A stretch of 42,673 bases of DNA from Candidatus Poribacteria bacterium (GCA_028818705.1 JAPPNJ010000132.1:1-42673), one strand, 5' to 3'; positions 34,540 through 42,673 are shown, numbered from the stretch's first letter. Notes: generated by a model not told the origin, from the sequence alone. Made by a program: numbers and translations.

Positions 34540-36798
34540 TTGGACGATCACCTATTTTTTTTACTGAGATTCTCAAGAATCGCAATTCTCTTGCTCCTTG
34601 TTACGCTGTTGCCCGTCGGTATCGTCAGCGTCCACGCCGAATCCCACGACTATGAGATCAAGGCATATCGTACCTACCAGAGTATTGAGGTTGATGGCGA
34701 TTTAACAGAAGAGGATTGGCAAAACGCCGAACCTATTAATCGGTTCGTGCAAATTGAGCCGTATGAAGGCGAAATCGGTTCCGAAGCAATGGAAGTTCGG
34801 GTGCTTTACGATAATGAGAATATCTACTTCGGTTTCACCTGTTTCGATTCGGAGATATCAAAGCTTGTTGCGAACGAGATGCGCCGCGATTCCCGCGACC
34901 TACACGACAACGACACTGTGTTCTTGATACTCGACACGTATAACGACCAGCGAAGCGGCTTTTTCTTTCGGATGAACCCTCTTGGTGCAATACAGGACAG
35001 AGCTGTAACGAATAGCGGCGACACACTTAATAGAGATTGGGATGCCGTTGTGGAGTGTAAATCGAAAATTAACGATACCTATTGGACTTCCGAACTTAGC
35101 ATCCCATTTAGTCAACTCCGTTTCAAACAGAGCGATCAGATCGTATGGGGTATGAACACCGGTCGCGAACTCGCACGAAACCAAGAAGAGATGATATGGA
35201 CACCTGTTCCAGCGTCTTACGGCGGTATGGCAAAATATCGGACTGCTAACATGGGAAGACTCGTCGGGCTTTCAGGCGTTGCTCCCTCTCGAAATTTAGA
35301 GGTGCTCCCTTATGTCCTTCCCGGCGTGACCCAAATTAATGGGAATGATGCAGGACTTGAAACCGAAGGCAAATTCAAGATAGGTTTTGATGCCAAATAC
35401 GGTATTACGTCAAATCTGACCACTGACATCACTTATAACACTGACTTCGCGCAGGTCGAAGCAGATGAAGAACAGGTAAACCTCACCCGGTTTAGCCTCT
35501 TTTTCCCTGAAAAGCGCCCCTTCTTTTTAGAGGGCGCAGGTCTTTTCGATTTTGGGGTACCGCGGACGAGTTACCGCCGACCACCACCGATGCTCCTCTT
35601 CTATAGCCGACGGATTGGGCTGGCAGAAGGTAACGCGATTCCGATCATCTTTGGTGGAAAAGCGAGTGGTAAGGTAGGTTCTTACGGTGTAGGGTTTCTC
35701 AACGTCATGACAGATGAATATTACGATGCCGATCCGCTGGATGACCCAATTGACATTCCGCGCACTAATTATTCTGTGATGCGAATCACAAAAGACGTAG
35801 CCTCGGGTTCGCGTATCGGAATGATTGCTGTGAATAAAGATGAATTTGGAGATTACAATCGCGCAGGCGGTTTTGATTTTGAGTACCGTCCCAACGATAA
35901 TATGGACGTTCGCGGCTTGTGGTCCCGCACATTTGAACCGGGTGCGTCCGGACAAAATGACGCATGGTATCTCGGTGCCAATTGGCGGAGAGATCGTTTC
36001 CGCCTGGAAGGTTCATACACAGACATTAATGAGGACTTCAACCCCGCTGTCGGATATGTGAGACGTACTGGTGTCCGACAGCTCCGTGCTGAGACGCGCT
36101 GGACCCCGATGCCCCAAAAATTCGGAATTCGCCAGATTTGGACCGGTCCAGAGATGAACTACATCCTCAATAGCGACAACCAATTAGAAGAATGGAACAT
36201 TTCCTACACCAATTGGTTTGAATTCGACAGTGGAGACTATATTCTTTTCAACGGCAGACGCACCTTTGAGCGATTGGATGAGACCTTCGATTTTAGAGAC
36301 GGTGTAGAGATTCCGATAGGTGACTACGCATCTAACGCATACCAGGTCCGTATCTCCAGCAGCGATAGCCGTCCAATTAGTACAACGCTTGGAGGTGGCA
36401 TAGAGGATTTCTACAGAGGCGAAGTGCGTAGAGCATATATACAAACCACTCTTAAACCGAATGCGCATATAAGTCTGAGTGCACAATATCAATTTAATCA
36501 GGTAGTAGATCTACCGGAAGCGTATTTTACAGACGGGGAACCTCGTCCTGTTTACGCCAACCTTTTCAGGGGTAGAATTGATTACTCTTTTTCTACAGAG
36601 CTTTTTGCAAAACTCTTCGCACAATGGAATGCTGACTCGAATGTCGTGTCTACGAACTTCTTAATCAATTACATTTATCGTCCGGGAAGTGATTTCTATT
36701 TCGTCTTCAATCAGACCTACGATACCAATGGAACCACGAAATCCAGGCTCTTAGATTCCGCCGTTGTTGCTAAGGTAACTTATTGGTGGAACCCGTAG
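34540..36798 (+). CDS. DUF5916 outer-membrane protein with CBM9-like N-terminal domain
   Basis: This 752-residue protein has a signal segment (RIAILLLLVTLLPVG to HAES), a carbohydrate-binding-family-9-like domain (about 45-240; SIEVDGDLTEEDWQNAEPI, VLYDNENIYFGFTC) and a DUF5916 C-terminal beta-rich region likely to form a barrel (FSLFFPEKRPFFLEGAGLF is a family signature). It ends in an aromatic-rich strand (VTYWWNP). The frame opens at TTG 34522, but GGAGGA lies at 34524-34529, so TTG 34540 is the more likely start. It sits after two TonB receptors and may help bind or take up the same glycan-like ligand. Confidence 0.85.
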   Translation: MDDHLFFLLRFSRIAILLLLVTLLPVGIVSVHAESHDYEIKAYRTYQSIEVDGDLTEEDWQNAEPINRFVQIEPYEGEIGSEAMEVRVLYDNENIYFGFTCFDSEISKLVANEMRRDSRDLHDNDTVFLILDTYNDQRSGFFFRMNPLGAIQDRAVTNSGDTLNRDWDAVVECKSKINDTYWTSELSIPFSQLRFKQSDQIVWGMNTGRELARNQEEMIWTPVPASYGGMAKYRTANMGRLVGLSGVAPSRNLEVLPYVLPGVTQINGNDAGLETEGKFKIGFDAKYGITSNLTTDITYNTDFAQVEADEEQVNLTRFSLFFPEKRPFFLEGAGLFDFGVPRTSYRRPPPMLLFYSRRIGLAEGNAIPIIFGGKASGKVGSYGVGFLNVMTDEYYDADPLDDPIDIPRTNYSVMRITKDVASGSRIGMIAVNKDEFGDYNRAGGFDFEYRPNDNMDVRGLWSRTFEPGASGQNDAWYLGANWRRDRFRLEGSYTDINEDFNPAVGYVRRTGVRQLRAETRWTPMPQKFGIRQIWTGPEMNYILNSDNQLEEWNISYTNWFEFDSGDYILFNGRRTFERLDETFDFRDGVEIPIGDYASNAYQVRISSSDSRPISTTLGGGIEDFYRGEVRRAYIQTTLKPNAHISLSAQYQFNQVVDLPEAYFTDGEPRPVYANLFRGRIDYSFSTELFAKLFAQWNADSNVVSTNFLINYIYRPGSDFYFVFNQTYDTNGTTKSRLLDSAVVAKVTYWWNP

Positions 36799-37216
36799 TG
36801 CGAGAAACAAAGCGCATTTGACGCATAGCCATTCAATTGTCGATTTTTCGATCCCTCTTTGAAACTCCAGACCCGGTAGGCACGGTTTCCTAACCGTGCT
36901 GGATCTTAAAAAACGCTGGAAACACAATAATTTCTTAAAACTGAATAGCTCTGGCATTTGACGCTAAAAAGGTTGACACTGAAACAAAAATTGTGATATA
37001 ATTAGGGTATCTTTACGCGAAAATGGAAAAATGTTATCATATTTTATGGGATCCCTTAAACATTTCGATAGTACCTAACGTCAAAAATTAATACTTGTGA
37101 ATAACTTTTAAAGTGCTTTTTTACAACACGGGTTTCCGTCAGGTGCCACATGAAAACAGGGTCCTGATGCCCAATTAGCCCTCTTTTTTTACAGGTTTTT
37201 ATAGGAGGAAAAGCAA
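36799..37216 (+). other. Intergenic region with hairpin, promoter and long tonB leader
   Basis: No gene is supported in these 418 bases. They hold a perfect hairpin (GCACGGTT, TCCT, AACCGTGC; 36880-36899), a strong promoter (36973-37002) and about 200 nt of leader. Near its end the leader has a possible stem (CGTCAGG with CCTGATG, one G-U pair) followed by a run of seven or more T just upstream of the ribosome binding site. Confidence 0.55.
36973..37002 (+). promoter_or_regulatory. Predicted promoter for the TonB-family gene
   Basis: TTGACA (36973-36978) and TATAAT (36997-37002), both perfect consensus, with an 18-nt spacer. Transcription would start near 37009, leaving a leader of about 208 nt. 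Confidence 0.75.
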
Positions 37217-38167
37217 ATGAGCAGCAGATCTTCCGGTATGGTTAGTGAAATGCGGCAACGTCGGGCAGAGCGTAAAAAACCTAAACGTTTTGTTGCCCTG
37301 AAGAAAGTTTCACTTGATGCCAGCCAGCAGCGCGGTATTTCTACGGCGCAAGCGAACGTAGTGAAGCACCCCATTACGCACAGCCACGTCGGACGGAGCT
37401 CCACGGCGTTTTCAGTCGCAGTAGTGTTTCATGTAATTATTGGGTTTATATTTAGCGTCTTCTTTATCGCCGATCAGATTGCACAGGAGAAAGAGACATT
37501 TGATATCAGCATCGTCACAGAAGATGCAAAAACCAAGCGGCGTTTCCGTCGTAGGGAAACCCCTAAGTTTGAGACAAAACAACAACAGCAGCAGCAAGTT
37601 CTTATCAAGAGACCGGTAAACATCCCCGACCAACCCTTAGCAAGTGATGGGTTCGTAATCCCTGATGGCTCAGCAGCCACTGTCGATCTCTCAGACCCGA
37701 CTGGTGATGCCGGTCCGAACATAATAGAAGTTGATCGAACTTTTGCACAATCGACGCGTTCATTGGAACCTGAGACAAAGACACAAGGCTTTGAGATACA
37801 ACGCGAAGCACCATCGCTGATTAAAAATCTCGATGTTGATATAGAAAAAGAGGGACCCGGATTAGGCGGTGTTGACTTTGAGCCTGAACCTGGCATCATC
37901 CAGCCGAGGAGGAAGTACCTTGCAGAGAAAAAGTATCCGGATAGCGCCAAGAAAGCAGGGAAAGAGGGCAAGGTTCTTCTGAAAGCGACTATTGATGAAA
38001 AAGGTATCCCACGCGACATCGTAGCACTCACAAATCTCGGGTATGGACTTGAGGAGGCAGCGATTACGATGCTGAGGAAGAGCACTTTTCATCCAGCTAC
38101 GAAGGCGGGAAAACCAATAAGTCTGGAAGTTGAAATACCAGTCGATTTTAAACTTAAGGACAACTAA
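37217..38167 (+). CDS. TonB family energy-transducing protein
   Basis: This 316-residue protein has an unusually long basic cytoplasmic N-terminus (about 65 residues), one membrane helix (about 68-88, VVFHVIIGFIFSVFF), a periplasmic linker with a run of Gln and little proline, and a C-terminal TonB domain (KYLAEKKYPDSAKKAGKEGKVLLKATIDEKG to the end). It would couple the inner-membrane proton gradient to receptors such as those at 30073 and 32320. ExbB and ExbD are not in the window. AGGAGG precedes the ATG. The basic N-terminus might bind RNA, DNA or a partner; that is speculation. Confidence 0.9.
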   Translation: MSSRSSGMVSEMRQRRAERKKPKRFVALKKVSLDASQQRGISTAQANVVKHPITHSHVGRSSTAFSVAVVFHVIIGFIFSVFFIADQIAQEKETFDISIVTEDAKTKRRFRRRETPKFETKQQQQQQVLIKRPVNIPDQPLASDGFVIPDGSAATVDLSDPTGDAGPNIIEVDRTFAQSTRSLEPETKTQGFEIQREAPSLIKNLDVDIEKEGPGLGGVDFEPEPGIIQPRRKYLAEKKYPDSAKKAGKEGKVLLKATIDEKGIPRDIVALTNLGYGLEEAAITMLRKSTFHPATKAGKPISLEVEIPVDFKLKDN

Positions 38168-38204
38168 CAGGACTGCTGAAAAACCTACCAGAAGCATCGG
38201 CGAT

Positions 38205-38936
38205 TTATCCAATTTGCAGCAAACCCTTTGCTGCAAAATTGCGCACCAGATTGACGACAGATTGACGCGCCGTATCGGCTATTTGTGTTTGTTCAAACGT
38301 TAGTTGCGCGGCTTCTGCCTCAACTGCCTCTGCCTGTGATACAGACATGTCCTCAAAAAATCGATCGCGTATGGCAGGGGGTGCGTTGTGTAGCGCAATA
38401 GCTAAGGTCTGTTTGTCCAGCACTTTCAGGATAGTTTTAATCGCTTCGCTTTCCAGTTCAGCCAAGTCTTCAAAATTAAACAGTTGTTCAGAGATGCTAT
38501 TTACCATCTTCGGATCCCTCTCTGCTAATGCCTCCAACAACTGATTTTGTTCCGCTACAGCCATATACGATAGGAGTTTGGCAAGATTCGACGGACCTTC
38601 ACCCAAGAAGGCGGTTTTTTGGAGCGTCTCCTTAATTTTAACGACATGCTCGTGCCAGATTTGAGCCGCACGCTCAGCATCAATGACCTCCGTCGCAGTT
38701 ATCTTCTCAGCGATACTTATCTTCCTGTCAAAGGGGAACTGCGCGAAAAGTCTACCGGCGTGTGCAGCGAGTGTATTCTCTGTGAAGTCTCTTTTCAAAT
38801 GCGTACACATCACAAAAAATACAGCAGCGTCGCTGTCGTCTATATTCTGGAATGCTGCCAAAACAACTTGTGGATGCGTTTCATCGAGCAAAACCGCTAA
38901 CTCTTTCAGCGCAGTTTCATCTAAAAAGGAAGACAT
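38205..38936 (-). CDS. Orphan FliG-like protein (middle and C-terminal domains)
   Basis: This 243-residue protein aligns with the middle and C-terminal domains of the flagellar switch protein FliG. THPQ (20-23) matches the EHPQ motif. LLEALAERDPKMVNSISEQLFNFEDL (133-158) matches the region ending in MFxFEDL, and ILKVLDKQTLAIALHNAP plus DMSVSQAEA matches the C-terminal domain. The N-terminal domain is missing. Residues aligned with the E. coli torque residues K264, R281, D288 and D289 are His, Ser, Ala and Glu. A frame extends to 39125 inside purM, but the ATG at 38936 avoids the overlap. It follows purM by 16 nt. No other flagellar gene is present. Confidence 0.8.
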   Translation of the reverse strand: MSSFLDETALKELAVLLDETHPQVVLAAFQNIDDSDAAVFFVMCTHLKRDFTENTLAAHAGRLFAQFPFDRKISIAEKITATEVIDAERAAQIWHEHVVKIKETLQKTAFLGEGPSNLAKLLSYMAVAEQNQLLEALAERDPKMVNSISEQLFNFEDLAELESEAIKTILKVLDKQTLAIALHNAPPAIRDRFFEDMSVSQAEAVEAEAAQLTFEQTQIADTARQSVVNLVRNFAAKGLLQIG

Positions 38937-38952
38937 CGGCTGCGAGTCTGTA

Positions 38953-39993
38953 TCAGGAAGTGACAACTTGCACCCCCTTTTCGCCTGCGACCACCTCTCC
39001 GATGAGGTAAGCGGATTCTCCAGAGGCACTGAGAGACGATAGAGCGGCATCAACATCATCAGGCGATAGTACAACAACCATTCCGACTCCCATATTGAAA
39101 ACCCTGTACATCTCTTCCTCTTCAACGTCCCCTTTCGCCTGTAAAAATGAAAAAATAGATGGGATTTCCCATGTCCCTTTTCGGATATGGGCTACGCACT
39201 CGTCCGGTAGAATCCGCAGCACATTTGCAGGCAATCCACCGCCGGTGATGTGTGCAAGTCCTTTAATCTCGCATACCTCGCGGAGCGCCAACATAGATTT
39301 CACATAACTCTTGTGGGATGCTAACAATGCGTCTCCAACTGTTTCTGAAAGCTCTGGAAGGTAGGTGTCAACATCATAGTCGCACCGCTCAAACACAATA
39401 CGTCGAGCTAATGAAAAACCGTTGGTATGCAAACCCAGCGAGCCTAACCCGATCAGTTTATCCCCAGGCGCAATTGTACTCCCGGTAATTACGTCTCTCC
39501 TCTCCACAACACCGACAATCGTGCCGACCAAGTCATATTCACCAACAGCGTAAAAATCGGGAAGTTCTGCGATCTCACCACCGATTAATGCGCACCCGAT
39601 TTCTCGACAACCCGATGCCAATCCTTCAATAACCTGCTCAATAACCGCTGGCACGACCTTGTTAATGCCAATGTAATCCAAAAAGAAGAGCGGTTCGGCA
39701 CCCTGTACAACAATGTCGTTCCCACAATGCGCCACAATATCAAAACCAACAGTATTGTGTCGCGACGCTTTAAACGCAACCTTCAATTTCGTCCCGACAC
39801 TATCCGTGCTGGAGACGAGAACAGGTTCGTCGTATGCTTTGAGCGCGAACAGTCCACCAAAACTCCCTACATCGCTGAGTACTTCTGGACGATAGGTCGT
39901 TTGAACGAGTCCTTTTAACCGCTTTATCGCCTCGGCTTCGGCTTCAAATGAAACACCGGCATCGGCATAAGTCAACGGCTTTTTATCTGCCAT
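38953..39993 (-). CDS. purM: Phosphoribosylformylglycinamidine cyclo-ligase (AIR synthetase)
   Basis: This 346-residue PurM makes aminoimidazole ribonucleotide in purine synthesis. Family motifs seen are TYADAGVSFEAEAEAIKRLK, DSVGTKLKVAF, CGNDIVVQGAEPLFFLDYI, GGEIAELPDFY, LHTNGFSLARR and HITGGGLPANVLRILP. Its start overlaps the stop of the small membrane protein gene upstream by 11 bases. It is in the same block as purF. Confidence 0.97.
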   Translation of the reverse strand: MADKKPLTYADAGVSFEAEAEAIKRLKGLVQTTYRPEVLSDVGSFGGLFALKAYDEPVLVSSTDSVGTKLKVAFKASRHNTVGFDIVAHCGNDIVVQGAEPLFFLDYIGINKVVPAVIEQVIEGLASGCREIGCALIGGEIAELPDFYAVGEYDLVGTIVGVVERRDVITGSTIAPGDKLIGLGSLGLHTNGFSLARRIVFERCDYDVDTYLPELSETVGDALLASHKSYVKSMLALREVCEIKGLAHITGGGLPANVLRILPDECVAHIRKGTWEIPSIFSFLQAKGDVEEEEMYRVFNMGVGMVVVLSPDDVDAALSSLSASGESAYLIGEVVAGEKGVQVVTS

Positions 39994-40291
39994 CTGATTT
40001 TTCTTGTTCCTTCAATAATTGTTGGCGAAGAGGAGAGACCTTCTCCCTCCTCGGTCTCAAGAGGCTAATGACCAACAAGATTCCGCTAATGCCTAAAGCG
40101 ATGAGTACACCAATCTCTTCCGCTTCAGCCGGACTCATGTTAGGTCGCAATTTTCCAACCACGAATGGGAGGATTCTGCTCAGAACCATGCCGAGGATCG
40201 CACATCCAAGCAATGAGATGAGCGTGTGTCGTCCTTGTGCTGTACCAATCGGATTCGGTCTTTTTTGCTTACCACGCTGTCTGTACTGCAT
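39983..40291 (-). CDS. Small membrane protein between purF and purM
   Basis: This 102-residue protein has a basic N-terminus and two membrane helices (about 24-46 and 60-78), with a charged cytoplasmic tail (RPRREKVSPLRQQLLKEQEK). It overlaps purM by 11 bases, indicating translational coupling. No family is recognised. Confidence 0.65.
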   Translation of the reverse strand: MQYRQRGKQKRPNPIGTAQGRHTLISLLGCAILGMVLSRILPFVVGKLRPNMSPAEAEEIGVLIALGISGILLVISLLRPRREKVSPLRQQLLKEQEKSDGR

Positions 40292-40342
40292 AAAAATTTT
40301 CCTTGGATTACATTGTTAGCCAATACATATCAAAACGCGGGA

Positions 40343-41776
40343 TTAATCCACAATTAAGGGGAGCTGCTCTGAAGGCTGATCCACAAACGGGATCGGATAC
40401 TTCCCATCAAAACAGGTGGTACAAAAATCTTCTGATGCTTTTACCGAGTTGAGCATGCCATTAATACTCAGATAACCGAGACTGTCGGCTCGGATATATT
40501 TGCGGATTTCGTCGATTGTGTGTGAACTGGCAATTAACTCACCCCGTGTGGGTGTGTCTACGCCATAGAAACATGAGAATTTATTCGGAGGGGAAGCAAT
40601 ACGGAGGTGTACGGCTGTGGCGCCGCCTTGCCGAACGATTTTGATAAGTTTCCTACTATTTGTCCCGCGCATAATCGAATCATCTACAAGCACGACCCGT
40701 TTGCCGCGTAGGACATCGCGAACAGGATTTAATTTTATCTTCACCATGAGTTCTCTGATAGCCTGCGCAGGATTCATAAAAGAGCGTCCAACGAAACTGT
40801 TCCGCGACAGACCTAAATCGAACGGAATGCCAGATTCTTCAGCATATCCGAGGGCAGCAATCGTCGCAGAATCGGGGACTGGGATAACGACATCCGCTTT
40901 AACGGGGTGTTCACGAGCAAGCTGCCTCCCGAACTCACGGCGTGTGCTATTCACGCTCTGCCCGAACATCATGCTATCCTGTCGCGCAAGGTAGATATAT
41001 TCAAAAATACACTGTGATAATCTCGATTGTCTCTGACGAAAACGGAGGGATTCTATGCCGCGATGTGGTGAACGTATAAATATTAACTCTCCGGGTTCTA
41101 TCTCACGTATCGGTTCCGCTTCAATCACATCAAGCGCACACGTTTCGGATGCCAAGACATAGGCATCATCTAACTTACCAAGCCAGAGCGGTCGAAACCC
41201 ATGCGCATCGCGAGCACCTATGAGTGTATTTTTATCCATGCATACGAACGAATAGGCACCTTCAATACTTCGAAGCGCATCGATGATTCTATCCTCCAAA
41301 ATACGCTTCCGCGAATGTGCGATCAGATGAAAAATAACCTCGGTATCTAAGGTTGTGCTGAAGATCGAACCTGCATTCTCCAGATGGTTCCGAATTTGTA
41401 ACGCATTGACAAGATTGCCATTATGACCAAGCGCGAGGGGACCTTGCTTATAATTCCGCACCAAAGGCTGGGCGTTCTCCAAGGTACTTTCCCCGGCCGT
41501 TGAATACCGGTTGTGCCCAATAGCGATATGCCCTTGCAGTTTCGCTAAAACCTCAGTCGTAAACACAGAGTGAACGAGCCCCATGCCGTGGTGATAGGTA
41601 AATTTTTCACCATCTGATGCGATAATCCCGCTGCTCTCTTGTCCCCGATGCTGAAGCGCTCGCAACCCCAAATAGGTTAACTCTACTGCCCTCGGGTGAC
41701 CGAAAACGCCGAATACACCGCATTCGTCCTTTGGTTTATCATCGTATTGCATCTTAACGGGTGAAACCTCCAGCAT
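40343..41776 (-). CDS. purF: Amidophosphoribosyltransferase
   Basis: This 477-residue PurF catalyses the first committed step of purine synthesis. It has an 18-residue propeptide before the nucleophilic Cys (DEC-GVFG, Cys19), a glutaminase domain (LRALQHRGQESSGI, GHNRYSTAG, LGHNGNL) and a PRTase domain with the PRPP loop (VVLVDDSIMRGT). Four cysteines consistent with the iron-sulfur cluster of the Bacillus-type enzyme are visible (SQCIFEY, FSCFYG, DFCTTCFDG). Confidence 0.97.
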   Translation of the reverse strand: MLEVSPVKMQYDDKPKDECGVFGVFGHPRAVELTYLGLRALQHRGQESSGIIASDGEKFTYHHGMGLVHSVFTTEVLAKLQGHIAIGHNRYSTAGESTLENAQPLVRNYKQGPLALGHNGNLVNALQIRNHLENAGSIFSTTLDTEVIFHLIAHSRKRILEDRIIDALRSIEGAYSFVCMDKNTLIGARDAHGFRPLWLGKLDDAYVLASETCALDVIEAEPIREIEPGELIFIRSPHRGIESLRFRQRQSRLSQCIFEYIYLARQDSMMFGQSVNSTRREFGRQLAREHPVKADVVIPVPDSATIAALGYAEESGIPFDLGLSRNSFVGRSFMNPAQAIRELMVKIKLNPVRDVLRGKRVVLVDDSIMRGTNSRKLIKIVRQGGATAVHLRIASPPNKFSCFYGVDTPTRGELIASSHTIDEIRKYIRADSLGYLSINGMLNSVKASEDFCTTCFDGKYPIPFVDQPSEQLPLIVD

Positions 41777-41822
41777 ACGCTTTTAGATTTTTCCCACCGT
41801 TCATAAAATAGCCTTTCCAAAT

Positions 41823-42365
41823 CTATCCGTGTTCTGCGCTTATTTCGGTATCTTCTACTGCTGCTAATCTGTACCCTAATATCGCACCGATAGGAACAGA
41901 AAGAATATACCAAATCTCGACTGGCAAATTGAGGGATACCCACCCGCGCATCGGTAACGAAACAACGAATGCGAGTGTCTTAAGCACTGGAAGCAGCAAC
42001 GCCAGAATAAGGTTCGGTCTACCAAATATTTCCCACGGAACGTTAAGCAGGGCAAGTAAACCGACAACAGCAGGCGGACCCAAAAATGCCCCTGAGCAAA
42101 GCGGTCTTAGGGGAATATCGGCACCGAATTTTCGACTCACAAAGCGGATACCTTCGCTTGCACCTACAACCACGATTCCATACGAGCCACCCAACGAAAT
42201 GAGGAGTAGTAAACCCACCCAGAAACCGTGACGAATGCGATCCCCGAGGAGCACTTGCCAAATGAAATAGTCAAATACCAACAGGCATATCCAACTGCCT
42301 ATCAGCCCGACGATGCCCCCCGCAGCAATTTGCCCAAGGGTTAGTGTGAAACTACTTTTTTTCAT
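41823..42365 (-). CDS. Polytopic membrane protein of unknown function (180 aa)
   Basis: This 180-residue protein has about five hydrophobic segments with Gly-rich helices. The ATG at 42365 with GGGAG upstream is preferred over the 50-codon extension to 42515, which runs through the promoter region. No family is recognised. It heads the purF-purM block with a 46-nt gap. Confidence 0.7.
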   Translation of the reverse strand: MKKSSFTLTLGQIAAGGIVGLIGSWICLLVFDYFIWQVLLGDRIRHGFWVGLLLLISLGGSYGIVVVGASEGIRFVSRKFGADIPLRPLCSGAFLGPPAVVGLLALLNVPWEIFGRPNLILALLLPVLKTLAFVVSLPMRGWVSLNLPVEIWYILSVPIGAILGYRLAAVEDTEISAEHG

Positions 42366-42398
42366 ACACTCCCGACTCTTTATTTTGAATTTAATTTT

Positions 42399-42427
42399 AT
42401 TGTACCACGATGCAACAATATTGTCAA
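42399..42427 (-). promoter_or_regulatory. Predicted promoter for the pur-block membrane protein gene
   Basis: On the minus strand TTGACA (42422-42427), 17 nt, TACAAT (42399-42404). It lies about 34 bases before the ATG and could also transcribe purF, purM and the FliG-like gene. Confidence 0.75.
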
Positions 42428-42456
42428 AAAAATCTTTCTTGCCCCGGAGAATTGAT

Positions 42457-42485
42457 TTGACACAATTTTGATTTTGCCTTACACT
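42457..42485 (+). promoter_or_regulatory. Predicted promoter for the ThuA-like gene
   Basis: TTGACA (42457-42462), 17 nt, TACACT (42480-42485). It is divergent from the promoter at 42399-42427, 30 bases away, so one regulator could affect both. Confidence 0.6.
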
Positions 42486-42602
42486 ATGTCCGCAAAGTGG
42501 AGTTCCCATGCTCAATTTTTCACCATAAGCGGCGGATTTAGTGCCGTTTCTAAATTGTGCCAGTAAAACACAATTTTTCTTTGCTTTACATTGGAGGCTC
42601 TT

Positions 42603-42673
42603 ATGTCGAAAATTCTCGTGCTATCAGGTGAAAATCACCGCTTTGATGCGAGTGCCAGCGTCATTCACGATTT
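42603..42673 (+). CDS. ThuA-like domain protein, 5-prime end only
   Basis: The first 23 codons read MSKILVLSGENHRFDASASV, which fits the start of ThuA-like (trehalose utilisation, glutamine-amidotransferase-fold) proteins, with SGxNHxF near the N-terminus. GGAGG lies just upstream of the ATG. The gene continues past the window edge. ThuA proteins often occur with Gfo/Idh/MocA dehydrogenases in sugar metabolism. Confidence 0.6.
   Translation, partial: MSKILVLSGENHRFDASASVIHD

Noticed and set aside
37009..37216. Cobalamin riboswitch in the tonB leader
   Set aside because: TonB genes are common targets, but I could not find a convincing B12-box or the other conserved elements.
38937..39125. 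N-terminal extension of the FliG-like frame into purM
   Set aside because: The extra 63 codons lie inside the well-conserved purM coding region, and the ATG at 38936 begins where FliG-like similarity starts.
42366..42515. 50-codon N-terminal extension of the 180-residue membrane protein
   Set aside because: The extension runs through two predicted promoters, and the ATG at 42365 has a good ribosome site.

Overview
The window reads as a bacterial chromosome fragment of moderate GC with compact genes, co-directional gene blocks and intergenic gaps full of short hairpin repeats. The gene set suggests a Gram-negative, respiratory heterotroph: system I cytochrome c maturation, 2-oxoacid:ferredoxin oxidoreductase, TonB-dependent receptors, sulfatase, PhyH-type dioxygenase, several Gfo/Idh/MocA dehydrogenases, Uma2 and ThuA proteins. 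This mix and the repeat style fit Candidatus Poribacteria or a close relative; that placement is inferred from recalled gene content, with no search run.

Layout. (1) 104-12248, all minus strand, read from high to low coordinates: ccmE, ccmF, a ccmH-like gene, a short ccmI-like gene, a membrane protein with a carboxypeptidase-regulatory domain, two HEAT-repeat genes, korA-korB, ccmA-ccmB, eno and an ftsB/divIC-like gene. The cytochrome c maturation set is split by korAB, and ccmC, ccmD and ccmG are not in the window. CcmE has a Cys heme-ligand motif (CxxxY) in place of HxxxY. (2) 12561-24439, plus strand: a DHDPS/NAL-family aldolase, three Gfo/Idh/MocA oxidoreductases, a large VWA membrane protein, a Uma2 nuclease, a sulfatase, a MoxR ATPase and a secreted EEP nuclease with a zinc-binding tail. 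(3) argG on the minus strand, convergent with the nuclease gene. (4) 26189-38167, plus strand: a small propeller-like protein translationally coupled to a lipoate-ligase homologue, an FGE-like membrane protein without the active-site cysteines, a PhyH dioxygenase, two tandem TonB-dependent receptors, a DUF5916/CBM9-like outer-membrane protein and a TonB-family protein. (5) 38205-42365, minus strand: a small membrane protein, purF, another small membrane protein, purM and an orphan FliG homologue. (6) The first codons of a ThuA-like gene at the right edge.

Good sigma70-like promoters (TTGACA, 17-18 nt, TACAAT or TATAAT) can be read at several block starts. The most notable items are: a FliG-like protein with no flagellar context that lacks most torque residues; the Cys-type CcmE beside a CcmH-like protein with CxCxC/CxC cysteines; a chimeric HEAT gene left by a roughly 400 bp tandem duplication; a roughly 190 bp MITE-like element with two internal hairpins; and perfect palindromes in the ccmE/aldolase divergent region. 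I did not find an unmistakable new multi-gene system. No tRNA, rRNA, CRISPR array or intact insertion sequence was recognised.
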